The position numbers and the translations under genes were made by a program. Under the pieces are notes generated by a model that was not told the DNA's origin, did no database searches, and saw only the letters and a program-made list of their open reading frames with translations. From positions 806,001 through 870,000 of the forward strand of contig NZ_CP126242.1 in assembly GCF_030142045.1 (NCBI RefSeq): a stretch of DNA of 64,000 nucleotides. Direction: 5' to 3'. Source of the stretch: Arthrobacter sp. zg-Y919 (GTDB lineage Bacteria; Actinomycetota; Actinomycetes; Actinomycetales; Micrococcaceae). Position 1 is the stretch's first letter. The number at the start of each line of letters is the position of its first letter. Positions 39,184-48,908 of the stretch are shown here, piece by piece.

Positions 39184-41535
39184 TCACTCGCGCCGGAAGC
39201 GCAGGGCGAGCGACGGCGGGAGGAACCGGGCGTGGAGCCGGGCCGGCAGGCCCGCACCCCGGTCCAGTTCCTCCCGCACGGTCTGCAGGTCCGCCCAGGT
39301 GGGAGCGGGTGCCCGTCCGTCGCGGCCGGCACCTGCATAGGCTTCTTCCTCGAACGAGCGGCGGATCCGGGTCAGCGCTTCCTCGGCCCGCGGGGAGAGG
39401 CCGGCTTCTCCGGCCAGCCGGAGGGCATATGTCCGGGGTGTGTCGGACCTCCTGCCGGGATATCCGTAGTCGGTTCCCAGATCCGCGAGTTCATCCCAGA
39501 CCGGCCCCGTGCGGGGACCGTCCGGCCCGGCGGCTGCGTGCCGCTGCCGGACCGTGCGGCGGCGCCGCCGCATCGCCCAGGGAGTCAGGACGGCACCGGC
39601 GGCAGCCAGCACTCCCAGCAGCGCGCCCAACCAGGCGGTCCCGCCGGCGGTGCCCGGTTCCAGCACGGTTTCGGGTGCCAGCGGCCCCTCCTGCGGGGCG
39701 GCCGGTGCGGACGGAAGCGCGTCAAGGGCCCGGGGATCGTCGTCGTCGTGGATAGTGGCATCGGAAGGCGTGCGCTGCTGCAGGGCATACGCCGGGACCG
39801 ATCCCCGGGACGGTGTGGGCTCAAAACGGACCCAGCCGGCACCCTCGAAGTACAGCTCGGGCCAGGCGTGCGCGTCAGTTGAATCAACCTCGAATTCGCG
39901 CAGCGCTTCCCCGTTGGGTCCGGTCCCGACCGGAGTTTGCCCGGTGCTGCGCCCCGGGGCATATCCCAGTGCCATCCTGCTCGGAATGCCTTCGTTCCTC
40001 GCCATAACGGTCATGGCGGCAGCGAAATGGATGCAGTAGCCGGCCTTGTGCTCCAGGAATTCGGACAGGACCCCCATGCCGTTCCCGTCGTAACCGCCGT
40101 CCACTGGAGCCTCCAGCGAATAGGAGAACTCCGGACCGCGCAGGTACCCCTGGATCGCCATGGCCTTGGCGTAAGGGGTGGAAGCATCCCCGACCGCGTC
40201 GTCGGAGGCTTCCCGGATGTTCGCGGGAAGATCCTCTGGCAGGTCCGTGAACACGGAATCGACGCTTCCACGGTCGGCCTCCGGAAGTGCCGCCAACTGC
40301 TCGGGGGTCAACTCCGCGGAAACACTCAGGACCTGGTAGTCCTGCATGGCCGCACCGTCTGATTCGTCGTCGAGCACGGTCATCGTCTTGGGGTCCCAGG
40401 ACCAGTTCCCTTCGGCGCCGGTGAACCCCAGCGGGAAGTAGGGGGCCAGCAGCCAGGGACTTGAATACGTCTCGGAGCTGATCCTTGTCACCACCGGAGC
40501 GCCCCGGGACCCGGGAGCCTGCCCGGTACCCTGCGCAATCTGGGGCACGCCCTCCCGGCGCTCGTCCGCACGAACGTCAGGAGCCCACCGGTCACCGGAA
40601 AAATCCTCCAACGTGGTGGAGCGCAGGTACACCGGCTCGTCTGAGGAGGTGGCATAAGTGATCCGCCCCGCGGATTGGGGCTGGCGAAGGTCGTTACCCA
40701 GCGTGACAACCGGGTTCAAGCCGGTGCTGCCGGACCAGAAGTTGAATCTGGTGCCTTCCGGGAACGCGCCGCCGGTGAATCCCGGCAGGACCGCCGGCAG
40801 CACCAGGGCCAATGCGAGGGCCGACGCCGAAACTGCGGTTCCCCTGGCCAGCCAGGTCCGCGGAACACGGGTTCCGGCGCGGTGCTGCTCCCGCCGGGCC
40901 CCGGCAGCAAGCAGCAGCAGGTATCCGGCGGCTGCGAGGAGGAAGTACCAGGTTCCCAGGCTCTCGGGTTTCAACACCGCGGGGATCATCAGGACCGCGA
41001 AAAGGCCCAGGCCGGCTGTGGCCGGCATCCGCAGCGTTGCCGCCAGGGTATCCGTCAGGACCGCCACCAGGCCGATTCCCGCGCAGCACAGGAACAGGAT
41101 GCCCGGCAGCGGCTGCACGGGGGTGACCTCTGTGATCACCACGGTGCGCGCCTCCGCCAGCAGCGCATCGGCCCGGGCGAGGGTACCCGGCCCGGGCAGG
41201 AACCCCAGGAACGACTCCTGGGCAGCGAACAGCCAGGTGAGCGTACAGGCCAGGACAGCCATGCCGGCCACCGGAACGAACGGCTGGGGTACCCTCAGCC
41301 GCCGGGCGCCTGCAGTGGCCGCCAGCGGAAGCAGCACCGTCAGCAGCAGCGGCACCAGCCAGGACCATCCGGCGATCACCCCATGCACGCTGAGCGAACA
41401 CAGCATCACAGCCGCGGCGGCAGCCGCCCCGACCCCCAGATTGGCAGCACCGCGGCCATCCTGGGGCGGGGAGGCCTGATCAGGAAGCCGGCCCTCCTGC
41501 GGAGCTGCCCCAGGCCGCGTCAGCACAGCGCTCAT
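39184..41535 (-). CDS. transglutaminase-like membrane protein (TgpA/DUF3488 type)
   Basis: A 783-residue protein: N-terminal block of about six hydrophobic helices (DUF3488), an extracytoplasmic transglutaminase-like cysteine protease domain, one further helix and a cytoplasmic tail. The triad is visible: Cys near residue 498 (AGYCIHFAAAM), His near 554 (STDAHAWPELYF) and the FEPTP segment behind it. It is the last gene of a MoxR-DUF58-transglutaminase operon and overlaps DUF58 as ATGA. Such trios are widespread, likely assembling or processing an envelope complex; the substrate is unknown. Confidence 0.92.
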   Translation of the reverse strand: MSAVLTRPGAAPQEGRLPDQASPPQDGRGAANLGVGAAAAAAVMLCSLSVHGVIAGWSWLVPLLLTVLLPLAATAGARRLRVPQPFVPVAGMAVLACTLTWLFAAQESFLGFLPGPGTLARADALLAEARTVVITEVTPVQPLPGILFLCCAGIGLVAVLTDTLAATLRMPATAGLGLFAVLMIPAVLKPESLGTWYFLLAAAGYLLLLAAGARREQHRAGTRVPRTWLARGTAVSASALALALVLPAVLPGFTGGAFPEGTRFNFWSGSTGLNPVVTLGNDLRQPQSAGRITYATSSDEPVYLRSTTLEDFSGDRWAPDVRADERREGVPQIAQGTGQAPGSRGAPVVTRISSETYSSPWLLAPYFPLGFTGAEGNWSWDPKTMTVLDDESDGAAMQDYQVLSVSAELTPEQLAALPEADRGSVDSVFTDLPEDLPANIREASDDAVGDASTPYAKAMAIQGYLRGPEFSYSLEAPVDGGYDGNGMGVLSEFLEHKAGYCIHFAAAMTVMARNEGIPSRMALGYAPGRSTGQTPVGTGPNGEALREFEVDSTDAHAWPELYFEGAGWVRFEPTPSRGSVPAYALQQRTPSDATIHDDDDPRALDALPSAPAAPQEGPLAPETVLEPGTAGGTAWLGALLGVLAAAGAVLTPWAMRRRRRTVRQRHAAAGPDGPRTGPVWDELADLGTDYGYPGRRSDTPRTYALRLAGEAGLSPRAEEALTRIRRSFEEEAYAGAGRDGRAPAPTWADLQTVREELDRGAGLPARLHARFLPPSLALRFRRE

Positions 41536-42872
41536 ACGAGTTCCCCGGCTGCGTGCAGGCCAGGCCGGTCCTGGTCAAGGAGGGACCACGCTGCCGGCAC
41601 CGAAGTTGCCGGCGTTACCGCCGCGGCAATCCAGCCTGCCTCCCGCAGGATTTTTAAGACAGGACGCAGCCCTGCCGGCCGTTCGGTGACCAGCAGTACC
41701 AGCGGTTGGCGGGCGTAGCGGGATGCCGGTGCCAGAGTGGCGGCTTCCGCTGTGCTGATCCGCCCCGCGATAACCAGCAGGGGTCCGGGTGCGTGGCCCG
41801 AACCGTCCAGGGCCAAAAACGGCGCAGGGTCGGTGCCCGGGGGTTGGGCTGCCGGCGAAGGCGGTGGCTCCAGTCCCAGGGCGGCCAGCCCCTCGGCAAG
41901 GTTCTGCACCCCGTCCGTACCGCGGAATCCGGCGGCTCCGCCGTCCAGCGCGGACGGAGAACGGGCCAGCCCGGGACGGGAAAGCTCATCGGTAAAGCGC
42001 ACGCTGTAACCGGATTCGGTGAAGAAGACGGCACAGGAGATGACGGCGGAAACCGCCCACTCGAACGTTTCCGAAGTCACCAGTTCCCCGGTATCGGACG
42101 GCGGTACGGATCCGTCAGCATAGGAGAGGAACCGCTGGTCAAGCAGGATGGATGCGGTGGGAGCGGTGACCGGTTCCTCCTGCCGGACCATCAGCTCGCC
42201 GTGCCGGGCCGTTGCAGCCCAGTGCACCCGGCGCATGGGGTCCCCGTGCCGGTACTCCCGGGTCGAGACGTCATCTTCGCTTGCCGTTCCGCGGCGCCTG
42301 CTCGGCGTGGTGCCGTCAGTCCCCGGAGCCCCGAACAACGACGACGCCGGGAGTTCAAGCGGTGCCGGGGCCACCGCCAGCTGGTCCGTTCCGCCCAAGG
42401 TATGCACGGTCCTGGCCAGGCCCAGGGGATCGGTAAAGTCCGCGGTTACCGGGCCGATGTCGTAGAGTCCGCGGCGGCTGGACCTCAGCCGGTATTCATA
42501 GGTGCTGAGTCCATCCCCTACAGCGTAGCCAGACGGAAACCGGAACACCGGGCTGGGTCCGAAGCGGAACGGCAGTCCCTCCCGCATGACTGCAGCCGAC
42601 GCCGAGGCGCCGCGGCTCCGCACGCGCAGTGCGACGGTAGCCGCCGTGCCTGTCTCCACCAACGGCGGAGTGAAGGTCCGTTCGACGTCGAAGCCGGGCT
42701 TGACCAGCCGCAGCAGGGCGGCGGCCAGGAGCGGAAGCCCGATAAGCAGGATGGACAGCGCCAACAGGTCCCTGCGCCCCAGCGCCGCAGCTCCGAGGAA
42801 CGCTGCGGCCCCGGCGGCCAGCAGGCCCCAGCCCCGCGGGGTGAAAAACCTCGTGACGGAGGCGGGTTCCAT
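41532..42872 (-). CDS. DUF58 domain-containing protein
   Basis: A 446-residue protein with two hydrophobic helices near the N-terminus (about 13-50), a beta-rich section, and the DUF58 core with EDDVSTREYRHGDPMRRVHWAATARHGELMVRQEE. DUF58 proteins contain a vWA-like fold and partner with MoxR ATPases. The gene lies 44 bases after moxR and overlaps the transglutaminase start by four bases, so the three are co-expressed. Complete. Confidence 0.92.
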   Translation of the reverse strand: MEPASVTRFFTPRGWGLLAAGAAAFLGAAALGRRDLLALSILLIGLPLLAAALLRLVKPGFDVERTFTPPLVETGTAATVALRVRSRGASASAAVMREGLPFRFGPSPVFRFPSGYAVGDGLSTYEYRLRSSRRGLYDIGPVTADFTDPLGLARTVHTLGGTDQLAVAPAPLELPASSLFGAPGTDGTTPSRRRGTASEDDVSTREYRHGDPMRRVHWAATARHGELMVRQEEPVTAPTASILLDQRFLSYADGSVPPSDTGELVTSETFEWAVSAVISCAVFFTESGYSVRFTDELSRPGLARSPSALDGGAAGFRGTDGVQNLAEGLAALGLEPPPSPAAQPPGTDPAPFLALDGSGHAPGPLLVIAGRISTAEAATLAPASRYARQPLVLLVTERPAGLRPVLKILREAGWIAAAVTPATSVPAAWSLLDQDRPGLHAAGELV

Positions 42873-42916
42873 GGTGGCCTTTCGCTCGAAGGTGCGGCAG
42901 GAACTGTCGGGTGCAG

Positions 42917-43999
42917 CTAGCGGTGCAGACGCTCCGGCGCAGCGGCCGTGCGGGGCACCGGGACGGACGCAATGATGGAAGCTATAACGCCGGCTGCGCT
43001 TTCACCGGCTCCGGCAGCCCTGCGCTGCAGCAGGAGCCGGTGGCCGAGGACAGGATCGGCGAGCCCCGCGACGTCGTCGGGCAGGACAAAATCGCGGCCC
43101 TCCAGTGCCGCATAAGCCTTGGCCGCACGCAGGAGCTGCAGGAGTGCGCGGGGACTGGCACCGAGCCGCAGATCGGGATGTTCGCGGGTGGCCCGGCCCA
43201 GCGCAACGGTGTAGTCCTTGACGGCGTCCGACACGTAGACGTTCCGGACCCGGGCGATCATGGCCGAGGCTTCACCTACCCCGACCACAGGGGTGATGCT
43301 CTCCAACGGTGAGCCGGCCTGATGGTTTTCCAGCATCTCGGCTTCGGACCGGGCATCCGGGTAACCCAGGGACAGCCGGGCCATGAACCGGTCCCGCTGG
43401 GCTTCGGGCAGAGGATAGGTCCCCTCCATCTCGATCGGGTTCTGCGTTGCCACGACCATGAAGGGTGCGGACAACCGGTGCGTGCCGCCGTCGACGGTGA
43501 CCTGGTGCTCTTCCATGCACTCCAGCAGGGCGGACTGCGTCTTGGCCGAGGCCCGGTTGATTTCGTCCGCGATCACCACGTTCGCGAAGACCGGGCCCTG
43601 TCGGAACTCGAACAGGTGGCTGTCCTGGTTGTAAATGGAGACCCCGGTGACGTCGGACGGAAGCAGATCCGGAGTGAACTGGATGCGGCTGACGGTGCAG
43701 TCAATGGTGCGGGCCAGGGTCTTCGCAAGCATCGTTTTGCCGACACCGGGAACGTCTTCAAGCAACACGTGCCCCTCGGCCAGCAGGACCGTGAGTACCA
43801 GCCGCGCGGCCTCCTCCTTGCCGTCGATCACCGTGTTGACGGCGGCAAGGATTCCCTCGGCGGCCGTCTGGAAGGATCCCGCGTCGACCGTGGGAGAAGC
43901 GGAGGAGGACGCGGAAGAGGAATGGAGGACTGTGGCCGCACGGGGAGAGGGGAAGCCGTTCAGGGACGCTGCTGAGGCAGAGGGGATCGGAGCGTCCAT
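42917..43999 (-). CDS. MoxR family AAA+ ATPase
   Basis: A 360-residue AAA+ ATPase thought to act as a chaperone for vWA-domain partners. Walker A GVPGVGKTML at about 80-90, Walker B VVIADEINRASAKTQSALLE, sensor-type VVATQNPIEMEGTYPLPEAQ, and arginine-rich DRFMARLSLGYP follow in order. A Ser/Ala-rich stretch of about 35 residues precedes the ATPase. ATG 43999 is preferred over GTG 44005 because GGAAGG lies five bases upstream. First gene of the three-gene operon; divergent from the TatD gene. Confidence 0.93.
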   Translation of the reverse strand: MDAPIPSASAASLNGFPSPRAATVLHSSSASSSASPTVDAGSFQTAAEGILAAVNTVIDGKEEAARLVLTVLLAEGHVLLEDVPGVGKTMLAKTLARTIDCTVSRIQFTPDLLPSDVTGVSIYNQDSHLFEFRQGPVFANVVIADEINRASAKTQSALLECMEEHQVTVDGGTHRLSAPFMVVATQNPIEMEGTYPLPEAQRDRFMARLSLGYPDARSEAEMLENHQAGSPLESITPVVGVGEASAMIARVRNVYVSDAVKDYTVALGRATREHPDLRLGASPRALLQLLRAAKAYAALEGRDFVLPDDVAGLADPVLGHRLLLQRRAAGAGESAAGVIASIIASVPVPRTAAAPERLHR

Positions 44000-44143
44000 G
44001 GACACCTTCCATATTCGGCGGTTGCAGCTGCAGCATCACCAGCCGCACCGGTACGGCGGCGGAGTCGGAGCAGCGAAAACTCCAACGTCAGCTTCAACGG
44101 CAGTTTGTCTGTTCAGGCTACTAGCTCACCTAGGCTTAAGAAC

Positions 44144-45073
44144 ATGAATAATCGAAGTGGATTTGTCCCGGGCAGCACACCGCCGGCCTACCTGCCGCCA
44201 GTTGAAGGTGCCGGACCCCTCCGGCACAAGGGCAAAGGCTATCCTCCGGCCCCCGAGCCGCTGCCCGTGCCCGTGATGGATAACCACACGCACTTCGATT
44301 TCCCAGCCGACGGCGCCACCGGCGACTTCGCGGTTGCGCTCGCCGATGCGCTTGATGCGGCCGAGGCCGTAGGCGTCCAGGGCGCCATCCAGGTGGGCAC
44401 CGACCTTGAGTCCTCCCGCTTCACCGCTGCCGCCGTTGATGCAGATCCACGCCTCCTCGGTGCGGTGGCCATCCATCCCAACGACGCGCCCGTGCTGGCG
44501 GCCCAGGGGACGCTGGAGCAGGCGCTCGCCGAAATTGAGGCACTCGCGGCCCACCCGCGGATCCGGGCCATCGGCGAGACCGGACTCGACTACTTCCGGA
44601 CGGGGGAGGACGGCCGGGAACAGCAGCATTATTCGTTTCGCCGGCATATCGACATTGCCAAGCGCCTTGGACTGGCCCTGCAGATCCACGACCGTGACGC
44701 CCACGACGACGTCGTGCGCCTGCTGAAGGAGGAGGGCGCCCCGGAGACGGTGGTGTTCCACTGTTTCTCCGGGGACGGCGAACTGGCACGTATCTGCAAC
44801 GAGAACGGCTGGTACCTGTCCTTCTCAGGCACCGTCACCTTCAAGAATTCGCACAACCTCCACGAGGCGCTCACGGCCGCGGACCGCAGCCTGCTCCTCG
44901 TGGAAACCGACGCACCGTTCCTTACTCCGCACCCGCACCGCGGACGGCCAAACGCCAGCTACATGGTGCCTTACACGGTGCGCTCCATGGCCAGCCGCCT
45001 GGATGCCGATCTGTCCGAGCTGGGCGCCGGACTGGCGGCCAATACCGTCCGGGCCTACGGTTCCTGGGCCTAG
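44144..45073 (+). CDS. TatD family metal-dependent hydrolase (putative DNase)
   Basis: A 309-residue TIM-barrel hydrolase of the TatD family, which includes 3'-5' exonucleases. Metal-ligand motifs are intact: MDNHTHFD at the barrel start, GETGLDYF, LQIHDRDAH, VFHCFSGD and VETDAPFLTP. An extra 40 Pro/Gly-rich residues precede the barrel. ATG 44144 has AGG nine bases upstream; the frame opens 13 codons earlier. It precedes rpf and rsmA-ispE, an order usual in high-GC Gram-positives. Confidence 0.92.
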   Translation: MNNRSGFVPGSTPPAYLPPVEGAGPLRHKGKGYPPAPEPLPVPVMDNHTHFDFPADGATGDFAVALADALDAAEAVGVQGAIQVGTDLESSRFTAAAVDADPRLLGAVAIHPNDAPVLAAQGTLEQALAEIEALAAHPRIRAIGETGLDYFRTGEDGREQQHYSFRRHIDIAKRLGLALQIHDRDAHDDVVRLLKEEGAPETVVFHCFSGDGELARICNENGWYLSFSGTVTFKNSHNLHEALTAADRSLLLVETDAPFLTPHPHRGRPNASYMVPYTVRSMASRLDADLSELGAGLAANTVRAYGSWA

Positions 45074-45383
45074 GGATCGGGCGGCACCGGCCCGCCGCGC
45101 CCGTGCTGCCCTGCGGACCGCCTCCGGCACCGGCCGAAAGCCCCGGTTGCCCTCAGATCACGGTTCGGTTACGGTAGGGAGCAATTAGCCGGGGTCGGGG
45201 AAGGCATCCGGACTATTACCTTTATAAGCAGTACCTCTCTGTCCGCAGCAGTCACCGGCTGCAGACACGGGGTCCGCTATGCCTGTGCCTGACCGTGTCC
45301 GTTTTCCGCCCTCCGGCGGGAAGCCCGGAATATGACGGCGCTCTAAGTCCCCGTGCCCGGATTCTCTGAGCGTTTGGAATTTC
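45074..45383 (+). promoter_or_regulatory. long leader region of rpf
   Basis: A 310-base gene-free stretch before rpf. It contains a direct repeat GGTTC/GGTTA in CGGTTCGGTTACGGTAGGG (45163-45181), an A/T-rich patch TTATAAG near 45221 that could be a -10, and several GC-rich inverted segments. Actinobacterial rpf genes can carry a c-di-AMP (ydaO) riboswitch here, but I could not find its conserved core. No functional element is proven. Confidence 0.3.
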
Positions 45384-46532
45384 GTGGCCAGTTCACTCGC
45401 AAGGCGTGGGGTAAAGCTTCTCGGACAGGCAACCGTCATGGTGTGCCTCCTGCTCGGGCTCGTTGCCTATGTGGGTGCCACCAAATCGGTGGTGTTGACG
45501 GTCGACGGCGAAAGCCAGGAGGTGCAGACCTTCGACGGCACCGTTGCCGATGTACTGGCCAAGGCAGACGTTTCCGTGCGGACCGCGGACCGGGTAACGC
45601 CGGAACCCACAGCCGCGTTGGAGGACGGGGCCACCATCGAAGTCCAGCGTGCACGCGCCGTCGACGTCATGGTGGACGGCAACGGAACCACTGTCCACAC
45701 CACGGGCGAGACAGTCGCCGACCTGGTCTCGGAGCTCCGGGTCTCGGCCCGCTCCGCTGTGTCCGCCCCGCTGGATACCTCGCTGGCCGGGTTGGACGGA
45801 AGCATTTCAATCTCCACTCCCAAGACAGTGTTCGTCACGGTGGACGGGCAGACCCACGAGCGAAACACCACGGCGGCGACCGTGAGGGACCTGCTGAAGG
45901 AATCCGGCGTCAGCCTCGCGGCGGCCGACCGGGTGTCGGCGCCGAGGAGCGCGGCACTGGTGAATGGCATGGGTCTGAAGGTCACGCGTATTGCCGCCGG
46001 TGTTGAGCAGACCGTGACCGAGCCGGTCCCCTTCACCAGCTCCGAGGTCCCCAACGCGGACCTGCTGGAGGGGGAGAAGAAGGTCACCACTGCCGGCGTG
46101 AACGGTGAGCGTTCCCGCGTCTTCTCCGTGACCCTCGTGGACGGCAAGGAAGTTTCCCGCTCCCTCCTGAAGGACAGCGTTACCAAGGAACCGGTGGCCG
46201 AGGCGGTTGCCAAGGGCACCAAGAAGCGCCCTGAGGCTAAGCCGGCCACCCCTGCTGCCGGCGGCGGCGGCGGAGAAGCACCGACGTCCGGAACGTGGGC
46301 TTCCCTTGCCCAGTGTGAATCCGGTGGAAACTGGCACATCAACAGTGGCAACGGCTATTACGGCGGCCTGCAGTTCAGCCAGTCCAGCTGGCTCGGCGCC
46401 GGCGGTGGAGCGTACGCGCCGGTTGCCAGCGATGCCACCCCGGAGCAGCAGATCGCTGTGGCTGAGCGGCTGCGCGCCAACGGTGGATGGGGTCACTGGC
46501 CTTCCTGCTCCTCGAAGCTGGGGTTGCGCTAG
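45384..46532 (+). CDS. resuscitation-promoting factor (DUF348 x3, G5, Rpf domain)
   Basis: A 382-residue secreted or anchored muralytic enzyme that promotes exit from dormancy by cleaving peptidoglycan. Order: hydrophobic signal segment (12-30), three DUF348 repeats (about 34-75, 88-130, 146-190, each with a V-T-V-D-G type strand), a G5 domain (about 200-275), a Pro/Gly linker and the C-terminal lysozyme-like Rpf domain with catalytic E312 in LAQCESGGNWHIN. RpfB architecture. The GTG start is preceded by TTGGA. One base separates its stop from that of the convergent XRE regulator. Confidence 0.94.
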   Translation: MASSLARRGVKLLGQATVMVCLLLGLVAYVGATKSVVLTVDGESQEVQTFDGTVADVLAKADVSVRTADRVTPEPTAALEDGATIEVQRARAVDVMVDGNGTTVHTTGETVADLVSELRVSARSAVSAPLDTSLAGLDGSISISTPKTVFVTVDGQTHERNTTAATVRDLLKESGVSLAAADRVSAPRSAALVNGMGLKVTRIAAGVEQTVTEPVPFTSSEVPNADLLEGEKKVTTAGVNGERSRVFSVTLVDGKEVSRSLLKDSVTKEPVAEAVAKGTKKRPEAKPATPAAGGGGGEAPTSGTWASLAQCESGGNWHINSGNGYYGGLQFSQSSWLGAGGGAYAPVASDATPEQQIAVAERLRANGGWGHWPSCSSKLGLR

Positions 46533-46533
46533 C

Positions 46534-47745
46534 TCAGCCGGCTGCCAGCTCGTGGGCCAGCGCCGCCGCATGTGCGGCGCGGTCCCGGGCCCCGGCGGAG
46601 CGGAAGGACTGTTCGCTGTCCACCAGGCAGGCCGATCCGGCGTCGGGCCGGCCGGTATGCGCCAGGGCCAGGCCAAGGTGGAGTGCCAGCTCGCCCGAGT
46701 CCTGCGGAGAAAGCTCGTCCCGGTGGGCATACACATCCAAAAGCATGCCCACCGCCCTCAGATGCTCGCCATTCAGGTCCAGCCAGAGTCCACGGCTATG
46801 CGCTGGCTCCAGCCGTTCTGGTCCATACAGGCCGACCACCGACATGGCCGCCTCGGCGTGCTCTATGCAGGCAAGCGTCTCATCGTCGTGGATCCCCGCG
46901 GCAAGCCGCATGGCCGCCGTGGCACTGTTGAAACGGGCCCACAGTTCGACGTCGGTACCTGGCTGCAGCAGGGCGGCTGCAGCCCGGTGGTGCAGAAGTC
47001 CGGTGTAGACGTCCCCGCGGCGGAAAGCCACATTGCCTGCGGCCCACAGTGCTTTGCCCTTGGTCTGGCGGTCCACCCCGGTCTCCAGCAGCGGAAGTAC
47101 GAAGGTGCGGCAATAGCTCCAGGCTTCGTCCAGCCGGCCCGCTTCGGCCAACGCGGACACCAGTGCCCCGCAGGCTTCCAGGAAAACGGCTCCGCCGGTT
47201 GCCGGCACTCCCTCTACGGCAGTGCGCGCATGGGCAATGGCCCGGCCCAGCTCTCCGGTGCCCTGGTAGGCCGTGGCGAGCAGCGTCTCGGCCTGGGCGC
47301 GGAGAACGGGATCCGCCGTGAGCGGATGGCAGGAAAGCAGCGACGCTTTTCCGATGCATTCCCGGTACGCATGCAGGGTGCAGAGGCAACGGGCGGCCAA
47401 AAAGGTCATGCCCCACCAGGTAGGGGGATCTCCGGCAGCCAGCGCTGCTTCCGCTGCTGTTCCTGCCAGCCCACAAGCCGCAGCGTAGTCGCGCTCATCC
47501 TCGGCCTGGCGGGCCGAAAGTTCCAGGAACAGGGGCGTCGCCGCTACTGCCCGGTGCCCGTCCACTGTGCCGTGGGACGCGAGGCGTTGGGAGAGGATCC
47601 GGACGGCACCGGAAACGGGCTCCCTCCGTCCGGTCTCCAGCAGGGAAATCTCCCGCGGCCGGAAGGTTCCATTTCCAAGTTGAGCCTGCGTTATGCCCCG
47701 CTTCAACCGCTCTGAACGAAGCTTGTCACCGAATGATTTACCCAT
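46534..47745 (-). CDS. XRE family regulator with TPR-like C-terminal domain
   Basis: A 403-residue protein with an N-terminal Cro/CI-type HTH (about residues 4-60: LRSERLKRGITQAQLG, then ISLLETGRREP) and a long Ala-rich all-helical region built of TPR-like repeats (LGLALAHTGRPDAG, TAYQGTGELGRAIAHARTAVEG). Such HTH-TPR proteins often sense small ligands or peptides, but no partner peptide gene was found in the 259 bases before rsmA. ATG 47745 puts the HTH at the N-terminus; a GTG at 47775 would add ten residues. It breaks the usual rpf-rsmA adjacency. Confidence 0.85.
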   Translation of the reverse strand: MGKSFGDKLRSERLKRGITQAQLGNGTFRPREISLLETGRREPVSGAVRILSQRLASHGTVDGHRAVAATPLFLELSARQAEDERDYAAACGLAGTAAEAALAAGDPPTWWGMTFLAARCLCTLHAYRECIGKASLLSCHPLTADPVLRAQAETLLATAYQGTGELGRAIAHARTAVEGVPATGGAVFLEACGALVSALAEAGRLDEAWSYCRTFVLPLLETGVDRQTKGKALWAAGNVAFRRGDVYTGLLHHRAAAALLQPGTDVELWARFNSATAAMRLAAGIHDDETLACIEHAEAAMSVVGLYGPERLEPAHSRGLWLDLNGEHLRAVGMLLDVYAHRDELSPQDSGELALHLGLALAHTGRPDAGSACLVDSEQSFRSAGARDRAAHAAALAHELAAG

Positions 47746-48004
47746 GGCAGATTCCGCCGATCCCGGATGCGGCACACTGTCACCGGTGCCGGCAATGCAT
47801 TCGATGCTACCGGCCGGGTCCGGCTGCGGGCAGAGGAGCAGCGCCTAATCGCAGGCAAAACAGGGAACTACATTTTGCGTCCCCGGGAAAGCCTGGGGAA
47901 ACCCCGGCGGGCGCCGGGAATCAGGTTCCGCGGACTGTGCCGGCGGCCTGCAGCTACCGGACGACCGGAGCCGGCTGCGGTGCCCGCTCGGCTAGTATTA
48001 CTGG

Positions 48005-48889
48005 GTGAGTGAATCCGAACCCGCCCCCCGAACATCTGTCCCCGCACTCCTTGGTGCCACGGACATCCGGTCGCTGGCGGAGGAGCTCGGGGTCCGCCCC
48101 ACCAAGACCCTCGGCCAGAACTTCGTGATCGATGGAAACACCATCCGCCGGATTGTGGCTGCGGCTGATATCGCTCCCGATGAAACCGTGCTGGAAGTTG
48201 GGCCCGGGCTCGGGTCGCTGACCCTCGGACTCCTCGACGCAGCCGAGTCAGTGGTGGCCGTGGAGATCGATCCCGTCCTTGCCGGGAAGCTGCCGTCCAC
48301 CGTGGCTGAACGGCGTCCGGAAGCGGCCGGCCGGCTGCACGTTGTGCTCGGCGACGGTATGCGGATTAAGGAACTGCCCAAGGAGCCCACCGCACTGGTG
48401 GCGAACCTGCCGTACAACGTAGCGGTCCCGGTGGTGCTGCACCTGCTGGAGCACTTCCCGTCCCTGCGGCACGGCCTGGTTATGGTCCAGGACGAAGTGG
48501 CGGACCGGATGGCCGCCAAACCAGGGTCCAAGACCTACGGCGTGCCGTCCGTGAAAGCAGCCTGGTATGCGCAGATGCGCAAGGCCGGAGTCATCGGCAT
48601 GAACGTGTTCTGGCCCGCCCCGAAGATTGCCTCCGGGTTGGTGGGGTTCGTCCGGCACGAGCCGCCGCAGACGCGTGCCACCAGGGAAGAGGTATTTGCC
48701 GTCATCGATGCCGCCTTTGCCCAGCGCCGCAAGACCCTGCGTGCCGCCCTCGCGGGCTGGGCGGGCAGCCCCGCCGAAGCGGAAAAGGCGCTGCGCGCTG
48801 CTGGGGTGGATCCCAGTGCCCGCGGTGAGGTCCTGGACATCGCCGCGTTCGCCCGCATTGCCGAGGCCCGGAAGCCGCTCGTTGCCTGA
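48005..48889 (+). CDS. rsmA: 16S rRNA (adenine(1518)-N6/adenine(1519)-N6)-dimethyltransferase
   Basis: A 294-residue KsgA/RsmA methyltransferase that dimethylates A1518 and A1519 of 16S rRNA late in 30S assembly. The SAM-binding segment [12 protein letters not shown] and [11 protein letters not shown], and the catalytic NLPYNVAVP, are intact, and the C-terminal [11 protein letters not shown] is typical. GTG start. ispE and the ABC-F gene follow within about 20 bases and six bases, so they form an operon. Confidence 0.96.
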   Translation: MSESEPAPRTSVPALLGATDIRSLAEELGVRPTKTLGQNFVIDGNTIRRIVAAADIAPDETVLEVGPGLGSLTLGLLDAAESVVAVEIDPVLAGKLPSTVAERRPEAAGRLHVVLGDGMRIKELPKEPTALVANLPYNVAVPVVLHLLEHFPSLRHGLVMVQDEVADRMAAKPGSKTYGVPSVKAAWYAQMRKAGVIGMNVFWPAPKIASGLVGFVRHEPPQTRATREEVFAVIDAAFAQRRKTLRAALAGWAGSPAEAEKALRAAGVDPSARGEVLDIAAFARIAEARKPLVA

Positions 48890-48908
48890 GGACAAGGGAA
48901 CCGAAGCA

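Noticed and set aside
45074..45383. c-di-AMP (ydaO) riboswitch upstream of rpf
   Set aside because: Expected from other actinobacteria, but the conserved GGGTGAA-like and GCTAACC-like segments were not found; reported only as an unassigned leader.
47767..48012. Small ORF that could encode a signalling peptide for the XRE/TPR regulator
   Set aside because: The translated sequence is Arg/Pro-rich with no signal peptide or hydrophobic segment and runs into the rsmA start region; it looks like a chance frame.
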